In this document: in pieces, positions 39,603-60,400 of the stretch
How the letters are laid out: the number at the start of each line of letters is the position of its first letter
How positions within the stretch are numbered: position 1 is the stretch's first letter
Assembly: GCF_030463565.1 (NCBI RefSeq)
Contig: NC_134646.1
Location: 16,768,001-16,832,000, forward strand
Length of the DNA stretch: 64,000 nt
Source of the DNA: Pelecanus crispus
Lineage: Eukaryota > Chordata > Aves > Pelecaniformes > Pelecanidae
Reading direction: 5' to 3'
Notes under the pieces: generated by a model
Told to the model about the DNA's origin: nothing
Databases searched by the model: none
The model's input: only the letters and a program-made list of their open reading frames with translations
Made by a program: the position numbers and the translations under genes

Positions 39603-39624
39603 TGTCACAGTAATGACTGTGACA
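39603..39624. repeat. Spaced inverted repeat TGTCACA-N8-TGTGACA (copy 2)
   Basis: Same 7-base arms and the same 8-base spacing as the copy 1.2 kb upstream, but with a different spacer (gtaatgac). The arms extend by one more pair (G/C). Confidence 0.6.
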
Positions 39625-42059
39625 GGCTTTTTCCATCTCTAAGGAGGAAATGGTTGTGACATCTGGTTTGAGTGCGGATTTGAAGCCACTGAGTTCCTCT
39701 GCTTGAGAGCAGGCAGTGAGGATGAACTCTGTGTAAGGCTGTATTTCAGATCAGCCCAGCAATTAACGCTGCGTCCAGGGAGCACCGTGCAGCTCTGCTG
39801 ACTGGTGCTGCTAAACCTGCGTACAGCACCCCCCGGCAGCGCGTCCTGCCCTGCCCAGACACTGCTGCCCGCTTCAGGAGCGAGCAGAGCCCATTCGGCG
39901 CTGCAGTACATCCTATGCTGCTACAGAGGGGTTGGGTCTGGGTCTCATTTGTTTGAAGTCCTTCTCCCTTCTCCTCATAGCACAGAGCTCCAGGGAGCAC
40001 CTGACGCTGCTGTTTGAGGGTCTGCGCTCTGCTGCTTTTCCCCCTTTTTCAGGTGGAAGCCAGTGGAGAAATGGTCCTCACTGGAGCTGGCATAATGCAA
40101 ATGCGTGCCCAAGCGTGGCAGCAGCTGAAGAAGACCATGCAATGCTGTAACACCATGCCGTGGTGCAAAGACCTGCGCTTACCTGGAATACTGTTTTCAG
40201 ACCTGGCCACTGTGCCAGAACAGCTGCGACGTGTTTGGCGTTTCCCCTGCAGATTGTCAGAGGTCTGGAGCTGCTGCTTTATTACGCTGGAATTATAAGC
40301 AAAGGCTAGTTTAGCTTAGGAATAAGTTAGCAAGGAACAGCCATAAGAGACCAGCTGGTTTCAGGAAAGGATTAGTCATTAATATAGCATAAAGATACTC
40401 TCTTTTGTATATCGGATATGGGCAATTACAAACTGCAACAGAAGCAATAATGCAAACTCTTCCTTCCTCTGAACTACTTCCCTCTGCTTCCACTGACAAA
40501 AGGAAAGAAAACTGTAAGACTTGTGTTATATCTTGAAATTCAGTGACTATAAGGCCTCTTTCAAATGCAGAGGGGAGCAGGCTGCTGAGAGCCCAGTACC
40601 ACCAGTTCCCATACTTTCAAACCGGTTAAGCAGATGAAAGCTGGGCTGTCAGCGGCAGTACCTCAGTGCCAGCCCAGCATCTTGTTTTGCTTCTGAAGGA
40701 CAGGCTGTAGAGCAGGGCAGGCTGATGGATCAGCACTAATAAGTGGGGCATCTGCAAGCATGCCTCCAGATTTCGGGGGGGCACCCCGGGCAGAGGTCAC
40801 CACAGTGCCCACTCTGGAGAGACTCCCACGGTGGTCAGAGCCCAAACAAGATCAAATATAGGCACCGCTGGAGCTGCAGAATCAAAACGCGGTGGTGTCA
40901 CCTACGTGTTGGTGTATCTCCTTTAGTCGGGGGACAGGACAGAGCTTTGCGGTGTCCTGCAGGGAGAGTGGCCTAAGCACCAGCATGAACTCATTCAGCT
41001 GTCAGACACACATTTATCCGAGGAGGAGGAGGACTAAAGGGCACCAAGCGCTCTTTTGCTCCTCCATCTTTAGTAACTTTCTTGCACCACAGGGCCAGCC
41101 CCGCTCCTGGTGGCCCTGGGACATCTGACGCTGCCTCCTAAGGGTCTGCTGGCTGCAGAAAAGCCAGCCAGCTGATGGGGTTGTTACTCCATTCCTCTAG
41201 CCCTACTCGGAGCCGCAAGCTGCCAGCAGTTTGCTCAGCATCTCCTGATGACGGCTCTAATAACGACGAGAAATTGGACCCTGATTTCCATCTGTTGCGA
41301 GCAAGGAGCCGCTGGCAGGGAGTGGGGCGAGCCTGGTGACAGTGGCCAGGGTCGGCCGAGAGCCCCGATCACCAGAGCAGTCTGCAGTGACGAGGCGGAT
41401 CCGAGGAGGAGCTGGAAGCCCAGGGATGGGATCAGCTCCGCAGCCAGGCACCAGCACAGCTGCAGTGTAGCTCGGGCAAGGAGCAGGCGTGACAGCCTGG
41501 ACTTAAATGCAGCTCATGTGCCAGGGGTCACTCACACAGAGGCAGATGTTTAGTCCCCTGTGCTGGCTCTGGTGGGTTTGTGGGGTGCTGATGGCTCCTC
41601 CTGGCAGGGCTGGTGCATGGGACGCACCTTCCTGGCCTTTCTAGCAAAATTCTGCTTTTACTATACCTCCCATGTAGGCATGAAAGACAGGGCACGCTGC
41701 TTGGGGGTCACAGACTAGAGGGAGCTGACGTGGCTTTGCTTTGCAAAGCTTCAGCGTGGAAAGGGGGTGTGTGTGGAGAGTGTAACGGGGCAAGCAAGCA
41801 TCCAATCCTCCTGCACCTCTGCAAAGCAGTCCCAGGGCATCCCACACAAACCCCATGGCTTGCCGCTGCCTGCCCACACCCCCCCCGCTAGTTGCCTTTG
41901 TTTTCACTGCAGAAGCTTGGAGATTTGAAAAAAAAAAAGGGGTGGGAGGTGAAGAGGAAAACTAATATGATTAAGGCAGGATTTGGGCACTGGCGGAGAG
42001 CTGCCGTAGGTGGTGAGTATTAGCAGTAACAGCTGCTGCGCTTCCCATTAGAGGAGAAA

Positions 42060-42144
42060 GCGAAGAAGGTCCCTGAAAGGATGGGTGTCTGGCAGGCTGG
42101 GAGGGCAGCGGCGGCAGCGAGCCCGGCGGCGTACGTGTCCCGAG
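42060..42144 (+). other. Candidate non-coding first exon of REELD1
   Basis: A small CpG-rich patch ending in a strong donor, CCCGAG|GTAAGC (42144/42145), 1.28 kb before the REELD1 start codon. The start codon itself follows an acceptor-like ccgccgtag|g, so splicing 42144 to 43427 would make a 5'UTR exon. An ATG at 42081 would be out of frame with the REELD1 start and would act as an upstream ORF. The 5' end is not known. Confidence 0.4.
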
Positions 42145-43427
42145 GTAAGCGACAGCGGCACCGGCAGCCCCAGTCCCAGCGGCCCTGGGGAGCACGACCC
42201 CGCTCCCCGTGCCTGAGCAGTGAGGGGTGCAGGCGAAACGGCGACGCAGCCTGGGAAACGCCCGAGGGAAAGAGCTGCTGCTTGGGGTACTTCCATGAGC
42301 CTCCGCAAGAAATACCCAGCAAGGGAGGGTTAGGTGTGCCTAGAGGGGAGGCTGACTCCACGAGGAGGACGCTTCCCACTGCCGGTCCTGCAGGGGATGA
42401 GGATATTTAGCAAAGGCTCCTGTGACTCCCACAAGCGTCTTCTGGCACGGAACTGGGTGGAGTGGGAGGATGCTCTGCTGTGGAAGGTAAAACCGTGTCC
42501 GTCTGCTCCCTGCTTCGGGCTGCGCATGACCTGTTTCATGTGCAGTGGTGGTTTTTTAGAGTCGGCTGGCAAGTTTCAGAAGTGCGAGAGATGGAGGTAT
42601 AAGCTAGCCCTCCTCAGCCTCTGGTTTCCTCTGGTTTATTTACATGTACTTATTGGCTAAGCGTAATGAAATCTAAGTCAGGAAAAGCTGCACATTGAAA
42701 AGATGTTAGCAAGACCTGCATTAAAAGCAGGACTACCTGTCTTATGGTATCCATTACCCCTCACAATAAATACTGCGCGCTTGTCCTTCAGCTTTGCTTT
42801 CAAAAGCACATTCTGAAAAAATCAGAACAAAATACTCCAGCTAATCTAGAAACATGTTTTGTGCCGGCCCCCAAAGCTGAGAGGTACTAAAGACACGGCA
42901 TACCAGATATTCCAACTTCTGCCGTGTTGGGAAAAAATACTTGTTTGGATTAAAAATTGGAGAATAAGGAGCAATCTTGGCATTAGCACCGGCCCCACGA
43001 GGGATGGGGCCTGCAGCTCTGCTGGTCTAAGGGTAGATGTTGCCCCCATTGATCAGGTTGTACATTTGGGCTGGGAGCAGTGGAGGGTGCTGAGTGTGGT
43101 CGTACAAAGCCTTCTCCTCCTCCTAAATGCCACAAGACTTTCTGGAGCAAATCTTCCCTGACTGCTCCCTCCATGGGCGACTTCACAAGAAAAGCATCCG
43201 CTTGCAGGGCCTCTCCCCTCCCAGCCTCGACAATTTACTTCAAAACGTGAAATGCTGTGGATTACCGAAGTGGCTCCTTACACCACAGAGATCATTTATT
43301 CACCTTCATTTAAAGGCTGTGGGAAGGGCAGCTCTGGAGCTCGGCTAATTCAAAGGCGCCAGGCGGGCTCGCAGGCTGCTGAAGCCACTGCTTGGAAGTG
43401 AACCTGCCTGTTATTTTCCGCCGTAGG

Positions 43428-51749
<8,322 letters not shown>

Positions 51750-52290
51750 ACATCTGCAACGCAGAAAGCAGTGCTACAGCGGCCGGCGTAGGTGAAAATA
51801 GCCCAGACTGCACAGCACAGGTGATAGGGAGCGGTGGGGTAGTTCCTCTATGTTGCCACCATATAGGTAAACAAACTTGAAACAGCCAGTTCAGACAGAG
51901 GTGTTAGTCAAATGTAGCTACAGCTACAGCTGCTAAGAAAATAGAAGTTGATAGATTGTTCAGTGTGTTACACTTACCGCAATTAATATTGTATATCTGC
52001 TCATTAGCTGTCACTGCAGCCATGACATACACTTCCTCTGTTGCCTTAAGGGTGTAGCCAAAAATAGAAATTCTTCCTCTGCACTGTATTATTGTCTTCT
52101 GTTTAATCTCAGCAAAAGTTTCTAGTGTTATATTTCTTTCTAGGAACTAGAAACCCCTGATATAAACCCAACTGTTCCCATTTAGGAGCTTACACGTTTG
52201 ATTCTGCGTACTTGGTATCTATCAGATAACAAAATATTTGCCGGTCGATTTTAAGTTTCAATTTGAAAATAAAAAGCAAGAACTCATTAG
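51750..52290 (+). other. REELD1: REELD1 3'UTR (end approximate)
   Basis: Sequence from the stop codon to just past the first AATAAA. It has no repeat. The cleavage site is inferred from the signal. Confidence 0.55.
52268..52273 (+). terminator. REELD1: REELD1 polyadenylation signal
   Basis: AATAAA 519 bases after the stop codon; it is the first canonical signal seen downstream of it. Confidence 0.6.
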
Positions 52291-52371
52291 TGGAGAACAT
52301 TGATTCCAGGAATACTGAATTGATCTACAGGAATGAAACACAGGGTGGTGGACACCAGCTTTTGGGGGAGA

Positions 52372-52444
52372 AACATGCCTCCTCATCAGGTGCAAATGGA
52401 AGAAAACCTTTCCTGTCCATTTGCACCTGACGAGGAAGCTTGTT
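52372..52444. repeat. Hairpin-forming inverted repeat downstream of REELD1
   Basis: Arms at 52381-52400 and 52416-52435 are complementary at 19 of 20 positions around a 15-base loop. Pairing continues outwards to 52372 and 52444 with two further mismatches. It may be a worn palindromic transposon end or a structured RNA. It lies about 110 bases past the REELD1 polyadenylation signal. Confidence 0.8.
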
Positions 52445-55400
52445 GAAGCCTGACAGCCAGCATTTACTTAGCCTTTTACTTCGAGTCAGCTCAGTAACAC
52501 TCTGTGCAGAAACATGTACTGAGAAGTACCCTTCCCAGGTCACTTTGGAGATCCCCAGCAAAGGCCGCGTGGAAAGTTAACAGCATCCCTGTATTCTGAG
52601 TTTGTGCAAACTTCTCTCCGACCATGTGGTTTTCTGCAGGAGGCCACTAAAACAGCCCTTGGACTGCATGAACATCCTTGACACCTTCTAAGAAGGAGAG
52701 GTGATGACAGCAAGGGTAAAGGTTTATTTTACCGCAGCTTTGAAAGAGCCAGAAATAGTCCTGCTAATGATCCTCTTGAGATGTACATTTTAGAGCCTTT
52801 CAGAGAGCAGGAATCGCCCCTCCTGGTGTCCTTTTCTAGGGTTGAGGGAGTCAGATGGTCCCCAAGCTGTGTAATGGGGGACAGACTTAAACTTTGGTGC
52901 CGCAGCTTATTTCACATCCCACAGCAATGCCCCCTGAGCTAAGCAGATAATGACGGGACCCTGGTGGCTCACACATCCTTCCCGGTGACAACCTCCCCCT
53001 CCGTCGGAAGGGCCCTGTGGCCACCTCCAACTAGCTGGCCATCTTCGTGCTTGACAGTCAGTCAAACCTCTGCTCTCATGTCCTCCCTTACCTTGCCACT
53101 GACTTCAGAGGAGACAGGTGGGACATAGATGAGTTCTCCTATTCAAACCTCTACAGCATGATGAACATAGAGCATCTTTTGCTAATAGTGCCTTCTATTA
53201 GCGTTCAGAAAGACCTGGTTTCTGACCATACTACTGTGCTGTGATTAGTGACATGGTGCTTTGCCTACACACATGGCCAAATTTCTGTTGAGTTAACTTC
53301 TAGGCCTAGTAAGCCTTGGGCAAAATAAATGAGTAAGGAAAGAAGTGTACTCACAAATGCAGCTTGCAGAGATGAGCTTGATGGCTTTAACTGTTGCACT
53401 TTGAAGAGAAGGGCGGCCGCACCATGGCCCTTCCACTGCAGAGTAACCAAGGGTAGTGCTGTGACTGAAAAGACATTTGGTTTAGGACTCAAAAGGATGC
53501 TAGGTGAGTGGTTTTATGTTCAGTAAGTGGAGCTTAAGCACTACCTACTAGGAAGTCTACAGGTTTTTAAGTGCAAGCCTAGACACTCACAATGGCATTC
53601 CTCTCCTGTGTCATGTGCCTTAGAAAGAAATCATGTTTCTGTAACCCAGTGTAGCCAAACTGTGTAGCGACTAAAGCAGACTGCATTCAAGTCATTGTTA
53701 ATGCAGCCAAAAAAATCCTAATTAACTAGAAAATGGGTCAACAAACTCTTAAATATTTAAAGAACTATCACACATTATTTTTTAAAAGTTTCTTACGATG
53801 GCATAGATGTTTATGAATAAATTACAAATATCTATGGCCTCTTCCACTATCTCTCTAGGTTTAATGCTACCAGACTGCTATAGCTATAAAACCGTAACCT
53901 TCCTCTCCCCAGCTCTTTCCCCATGACCCAGCACTGCTTCTTACCAAGCTGACCGGAGCAAGAGAAGGCCTCACAGAGATGTTTGATTACGATAGTGGCA
54001 CTTCAACACCACTCTGCCTTCTGCCAAACTCTGCCCTTCTGTTAAATTTATGCAGCTCCAGTATTATTAGTAGTAAAACAAGTAATGGTGAGCTCTGAGG
54101 GACACAGCTCCTTTGAATTAGTAATAAGTTTTGCTACTTCGCGGACTTGGCTGAGACCTAAAGTGCTTGTGTTTTTTTTTTCTTGACTTCTGAATGATGT
54201 TGCATTTATTGTAGTTGCCATGACAAGAGGGATGGTGGTTTTATCTCTTCTTCGGGCTGTTAAAAACATGAGCACTGGTTAATTTATTAAAAGGCAAACC
54301 ATTCAAATACCGCCATTCTTAAGTGACTCGCCTTGTATGGAAATTCATCTGTGCTCAGGTTTGGAACAGATTTAGGAGAAAAAAAAAGGGCAGCATTAGG
54401 AAAAGAAGGGCACAAACCATTCTAATATTTATGGGAGGGGCAAGTGGAAGACTTGCCTTGGTTCCCTCTCTAGGTGCATGACTATGTTGGTCACAGATGT
54501 TCTGCTGGAACTGGGGACCTCAGTTCCTCCAGTGCGGCTCAGCCTACAGCTGCCTGTGGCCCAAGTTAGGCTGCCATCCCTCAGCAAAGTGACAGGGCTT
54601 GGGGTCAGAATTACTGACCAAACATGTGGGAAGCGGCTCACAGCTCTAATGCACACCTGTCCTGAGTCTGTCTCCCCACCAGCCAAACAGGCATCAACGC
54701 AGTTTTGGCAGTGGAAACTTCTATGGCTTAAATCGTCTGATGCTGTTACGATGCTTGAGCTATCCTAACTCAAGAAAAAAAAAAAGATTTAGCAATAACT
54801 AACTTGCATATAGACATGCCTATTCATCACGCCCTTCCTTGCATACTCATTTTCCTGTCTTGCATCACTGTGATTCCTGCTTTCCCTCTGCTCCACAAAA
54901 ACATAAACCACTACCCCTAAAGCATCAGTGCTGCACGTTGAGCATGTAACACCATCGCTGATTCTTACCGCTTTTCCATGGTATCTGAAATCAGTTTGGT
55001 TTTGCCCATCATCAAGTCCTTCCATAGATCTGCTCCCCCTCTGCTCTGGATAAGACGTTGTCTCATGCAATGCTGCATCTGCTCTATTAAAAACGCTCCC
55101 CCCGCTCCCTGCCCCAGCTGCAGTGAGCAGAGGATGGCAGCCCTCCAATACATTAGTGGCACTAAATGTAACATGGAGAGGTTGCATTAAGCAACGCAGT
55201 TGGCCCAAAGCTTGGTTAAGTCATCATGGACATTTCCTGCACTGGCTGAATTATCACTAGTGAGCAAAAAAGCCAAACATGCACCGATTTGGTCAGCTCC
55301 CAAATGGGTGACAAGACTCACAGGAGAAGCCCCAGCTTCATGGTCAGCAGGGATGAGCAAGCTCAGGCTCTCAGCAGAGCAGCGCTCTCCCCAGGGCAGT

Positions 55401-55723
55401 GCGGGATGAGGCCCCGCGCATCGTGGAGGTCTGGCTGGGTGGCTTGGCGAGCCCCTTTGGCACAGTTTCTGCAACCACTTAAGAGCACACAAACCAAGGG
55501 AGGCGAAGCAGCGAGGCCAGGAACCCAGAGAGTAAAACATTCAGCACATCCCCCAGCAAACTGAGCACGGGGAGATGATGCCTGGGCTGCCTTGCTGAGG
55601 GGTGAGGATTCATCCTCTCCCTCACCCCTGAGGGTTTGTTCCATGCTTCAGCCAGCTCCTTGGCGGAGCTGCAGATGCATGTGTTATTTATTCACTTAGA
55701 TTTAAATAACAATGAGAAATGCC

Positions 55724-55756
<33 letters not shown>

Positions 55757-56680
55757 TGAGGAGATGCTCTAACGATTCCTGCAACGTTCGGCTGCAAAAA
55801 GACAGCTGCTTACCACCAAAAACCAATGACAAAGTAGCCACCCGACCTGCTCAGCTGATGAAGAGCAAAACAGCCCCCTCACTCCTCCTGGCAAGCCGGG
55901 CCCCCTCCACTGCCCCTGCCATGTTCTCAAGGCTCCATCCAAAAGTCATCGTGTCTGGACAGCTCTGCCGGGCTCCCTGCCCTTCCTTCCCCTCGCCTCT
56001 CTCCTGCCAGCTCCTCCAAGCACCACACCACCTACGAGGGGGCAGAGAAGGAGCCGGGGAGTCACGCCTACCCTCGGCCCGTGAGCTGCTCAGGGGTCTC
56101 TCCCGGCTCCCTCCTGCCACCGAACCGTTTCCCCTTTGCAGGGCTCGCAGCAGCGCTCTTCTCTCATTAGCGCGCGTGCGACTCCCTCAGCAAAGCCTTT
56201 CGTTATATGATGTATGAAGGATCACGTCTCAAACCACATTTTACTGTATATTTAAGTGCGTGTTTTGCTGATTTACTGCTGTTCTAGAGAACATCTCCCT
56301 TCCTGAGCAGAGCAGGCCCATGAAGGATATATCAGCTCTGACTAATGATTATTAGTACATCCCAAGGTTATGTACCACAATCAAATAACGTGTAGGAGGG
56401 AAGAGAGACTCCAGCTTGCTCGGCTGAGGACAAAGATCACAGATAGTCTCTTTGAATCTTCAGATTGCAATATCCATTACAGATTGCCACCTTCTAACGT
56501 CAAAGTATAATTTGTTGTGGAGAAAATGTGTCGCTCTTTCAGAGGCGAGTCAAAGATCAGCCTCGCTGTATATCAGCGCATGCTGATGTACATTAGGAAG
56601 CGCCGGCCAGGTACCGAGGACACGAGGCTGGTGGCGTAGAGGGAAAGGCAGAAGACGTGACTTGCTCATCTTCATTATGC
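52445..56680. other. Intergenic, no gene recognised
   Basis: Mixed-composition DNA with many overlapping short frames (longest 139 codons on the - strand at 54789-55208 and 193 codons across a poly-A run at 55636-56217). None shows a domain. SLC10A7, expected next from the human order and on the - strand, was looked for and not found. Confidence 0.5.
55728..55754 (+). repeat. Poly-A run, 27 bases
   Basis: An uninterrupted A run. It could be a retroposon tail, but no body or polyadenylation signal precedes it. Confidence 0.95.
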
Positions 56681-56964
56681 AAACGCGCGGCCCAAAGCGG
56701 TAAAATACTTAACCCAGCCACGGAAAGTGTCAGCGGTAATTCCCGGACGCGACCTGCCAGCCGAGCTCACCGCGACCCCCGCGCTGCGCCTGCCGCTCGC
56801 TGCAGCGCCCGGGCGGCACAAACTCCGCTGTAAGCCCCGCCCCCGGGCCGAACCGGACGGCCAGCAAGCCCCGGCCGCCTCCTCGCCCAGGGTCCCCCCG
56901 TAATTCCCGGTTTTCTTCACCAAGAGGTGAAACCCGCCCCGGCGGGCGCGCACCCCCCGCGTCG

Positions 56965-56979
56965 CCGCCAGGGGGCAGC
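56965..56979 (+). promoter_or_regulatory. CTCF-core motif
   Basis: CCGCCAGGGGGCAGC differs at one position from the CCGCGNGGNGGCAG core. It sits inside the orphan CpG island and is a strong candidate for CTCF binding. Confidence 0.65.
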
Positions 56980-57392
56980 CTTGCCCCGGCGATGGCGGGC
57001 GCGCCCGGCCCCGCCGCTCGCCCCCTTCCCCCGGGCCGGGCCGCGGCTCCGCTCGGCCGGGGGCTCGGAGCCGGCCACGCTCGCGGCGGGCGCCGCCATC
57101 TTCTGAGGGGAGAGGCGGCAGCGGCGGCGGGCCACGCAGCCGCCCGGGGCCCAGCGGGGCAGGTGCGAGCCGGCTGCCGGCGGGCAGGGCCGCGCCTCAG
57201 CCTGCCGTGCGCCCAGGCGGGGCCCCGGGAAGCCGCTGGGAAGAGGCGCGGGGGCTTGGCCCGCCCGAGGAAGGCCCGGGCCGCGGCCAGCCCGGGGCGG
57301 GGCCGGGGGGGGTGCGCTGAACGCCCGCAGCCCGGCCACAGCCGCTGCTCCGGGGGAGCCGCTGGCTCGGGGACGGGCCCCGGGCGGCGGGA

Positions 57393-57420
57393 GACAGACA
57401 GACAGACAGACAGACAGACT
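57393..57420 (+). repeat. GACA tetranucleotide repeat
   Basis: About seven GACA units at the edge of the orphan CpG island. Its reverse complement (TGTC) resembles the tract in the LSM6 island, and both tracts adjoin a ccgccg-rich segment. Confidence 0.95.
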
Positions 57421-57480
57421 GACAGAGGCGACGTGCACGAAGCTCAGCTCCGCTGGCGGCTTCTGGCTTCGCAGAGCCGC

Positions 57481-60400
57481 CCGTGCTGTTGGGCAGGGAA
57501 TCGGCTGAACCGTTCGCCAGAGCACAGCCCTTGCTGCCAGCCTCCAGGTGCGGGCGAGTGGCAAAATCCCCATTTGGGCGAAGGATGCAGGCGCAACGAC
57601 ACGAGTTGGAGGAACAAATGAATAAGATTCCTAGAAGCTAAGAATCCCCGCTCGCCAGCTGTCATTTCCCGAACTGCAAACACAAAAAGAAGGCCCGAGA
57701 CAACCTATCAGTCCAAATTTCTCACTTCACGTCAAAGGACTAACTTGACTTTCGGTTTTTAAAGGACAACTATCTTGATTTTTAAGCGATAACGTGCAGA
57801 AGAGATGAATAGCACACTTGGCGAGCTGCATGATTTATTTGGCAAAGCCTAATAGTTCTTTCTGGAGCAAATTAATAATAACTCTCATCTGTTTGTCAGT
57901 GGGAATTTAATGTAGGCTAAAAAGTCATCGAGAGTTTTCTTCAGATGGAAGTCCGTTCAAAACAGAACAAAAAAGATGAATTTGAGAAAAAAGCTTAATA
58001 AAGTCGTCTTTAACGAAAACCACTCAAGGTTTGACTGTTAATCAAAAGAACATTACTTACCTTACTCAGCATCATTGAAACCAGAATCTGGCAGCAAGTT
58101 TTAAAAAGGAAGCCTTTTCTCTTTCTTTACAGTCATAATTTATAACAGCTGACTTATTGGCTATAAATACTCTGTTCCTTCTGCTAATGTATTGTGCTTC
58201 TGGGATTGTTCAGAGCAAACATTTTGTTGCTAAGACAATAAACTCCTAAACTGGGGCTTCTGAAAAAAAATTTCAAGCACATTCCAAGCAGCAGCTATTC
58301 AAAGAATACCACTATGCCATCTTAACAGACTAAATTGTGTTTTATTTTCACTACTATTGAAAAATATTGAAATTTCTCACTAATTGTTTTTTTTTTTTAA
58401 ACATAGAAAGCTACTGGTTGCAATACACTGGAGCATATTTGTGTATATACCAAAGCTAAAAATTCAAATAGGATGAATTACTAGAGCTTGCTGTTGAAAG
58501 TAAAGAGCTAGAGAAGCAAAATACATTCTTATGTAAAATATTATAGAAGATAATGGTTTAATATACACCCCATTACACACTGAGAGCAGTTTTTCTACAT
58601 GTAATATGCACCTTTAAAAAAAAAAAAAAGCTACCTAAAAATCTTCCAAAAACATGGTACCAGCAAGATTTGAGTTTTCTTGGTTTTTAAACACTGTCCC
58701 AATACATACTTTAAATGAGGCTATTTGGGAAGATTGACATGTGATAGTATAGCTCTATACAGCTCTTTATAATCAGAGTGGTTACATGTTAGTGCTACGT
58801 GTCACAAATATGCGTTACCTGATCAGAAACATCATAAAAGTCAGGCTCCAGAGGCTGCAGCGCTTTTATTCTGTTCCCTGACTCACGCAAAACCTCATGT
58901 GTCACAGCTCAGCTATATTTTTACATTCGGAGGGGCCAGAACAAGGGGAGTTTGTGAGTGCAGGGTGGCAAAACCCCCGGCGCCCCGGGGAAGTCCCGCT
59001 CCCGTGCTGCCGCTCACGCGGCTGGGATTTGGCTCCGGCTTGGGGAGAGATCTGTGCGCGACGACCGCACGCAGCCGAGCTGAAAAGATGCAGGCTTCCC
59101 ACATTGACACTCCGTGAGCTGCATCAAATAGAGCTATCATATTAGCTGGCTGAAATGGTGTCATACTCTTATTTTTAGTACACTATTATGCCTCTGGGAT
59201 ATATTTTATTTAGCAGGGAATTGGACCTAAACAGATGTTGTAGCGGTTTTCTAAAGGGGACTTCAGGCAACTCGCTCTGAGGTACCTGAAAGACTCTGTG
59301 TGTGTTTTGGGGAAGGGGCAGAGTGAATGCGTGAGCCATATACTGTACCTGCATCTTTTTTAGTCCTGAGCCACTGTTTGGAAATTATTTTTTCAGACAG
59401 TGATAAAAAATATTTCACTGAAAAAAGATCTTTTGTCATGTTTATAAAGAAAACTATTGAGGTTCTCCCAAAATTTCTCTATTTTAAAGCAACATTATGA
59501 AACAGAACAAGCGAGAATTTGCTGAAGAACTTGGCAAAACGTATCACGCAGCAATATGGGATTGCCCAAAGGACCGACAGTGACTATAATGGGCACTGCA
59601 GTGAGCTGCAGGCCCGCACGCACGCGGGTGTTTCCATCCAGGGGAGCTGCGAGTCCTGCTGAAGAACACGAGAACCGTAATTTGCATGGGTAAAGTTGGA
59701 TCAGTGTCAGCACAAAAAGCTGACTTCTGCTTCCCCAAGCAGCATCTTGGAAAGCTGCCCTGGTTTCTCGGTCACAGTTATCCTGTCATGCTGCTACGGG
59801 ATGGGGTCTCGAGGAAGATGAGAGCATCACCTCGGTGATGACACCAACAGGTTCAGTTAGGGACAGCTAACTGGGAGAAGTTAAAAAAAAAAAAGGTGGG
59901 GAGGGGATTTAGGTTAAAGATAGGGAAAAAAGCCATTTTATCATTTCATCAAACACTGTTGACCACAAGTGGTAAAACTACCTCGGGAAGGCACCAGGAA
60001 ATAAAAGAGAATTTTGTTAACATCTTGGGTATGGGCTGTGCAGCAGCCAAAGGACACTGATGGGGAAGGACTGTAGTCACAACGGAGGGAGCACAGAATT
60101 GCAAAAGCTTTTGTCGATAGAATTTCATACCCAATTATTGTCACGGGACTCTCAAATTTTATTTCCTGCAACTCTGGCAAAAGGCCAGTTCTCACATGAC
60201 CTCCATAATTTTTTAAATCCTATCAATGAAATCATCTTTCCTTCCAGGTAGCCCATTTTCTTCCCTTTTAAGAGAGCTGATTTCCCTTAGAGTTTGGAAC
60301 TGTTTCATAAGAAAACTGACCATAAATAGTAACTTTTCTCTTACAGAGATGAACTAACATCAGCATGCTAACGTCTGCAAGCCTTTAATTTTGTTACGAT

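Larger units (their letters stand above)
34090..42059. other. Intergenic between LSM6 and REELD1
   Basis: About 8 kb without a supported gene or recognised transposon. GC content rises after about 39 kb. Two inverted repeats with the same arms and spacing lie at 38384 and 39603. A TATATAAAG at 37132-37140 could be a TATA box but has no supporting exon. Confidence 0.55.
56680..57480. promoter_or_regulatory. CpG island without an assigned gene
   Basis: An 800-bp island as GC- and CpG-rich as the LSM6 promoter. It holds a CTCF-core match, a YY1-type GCCGCCATCTT (57092-57102) and a possible + strand donor GGGGCAG|GTGCGA (57162/57163). Open frames on both strands are compositional. The direction of any transcript is unclear: the YY1 motif reads AAGATGGCGGC on the - strand, while the donor is on the + strand. 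A lncRNA promoter, a distal alternative promoter or an insulator are all possible. Confidence 0.75.

Noticed and set aside
43392-43427. Upstream extension of REELD1 from a TTG codon
   Set aside because: No ATG in the extension, and the signal peptide is complete from the ATG at 43428.
55636-56217. 193-codon + frame with a lysine run
   Set aside because: It depends on reading through a 27-base A run. No domain and no splice context. The A run was also considered as a retrogene tail, but no gene-like body precedes it.
56917-57621. Long open frames on both strands across the second CpG island (209 codons + and 218 codons -)
   Set aside because: Same compositional artefact. Neither translation has family resemblance, and each covers the other.
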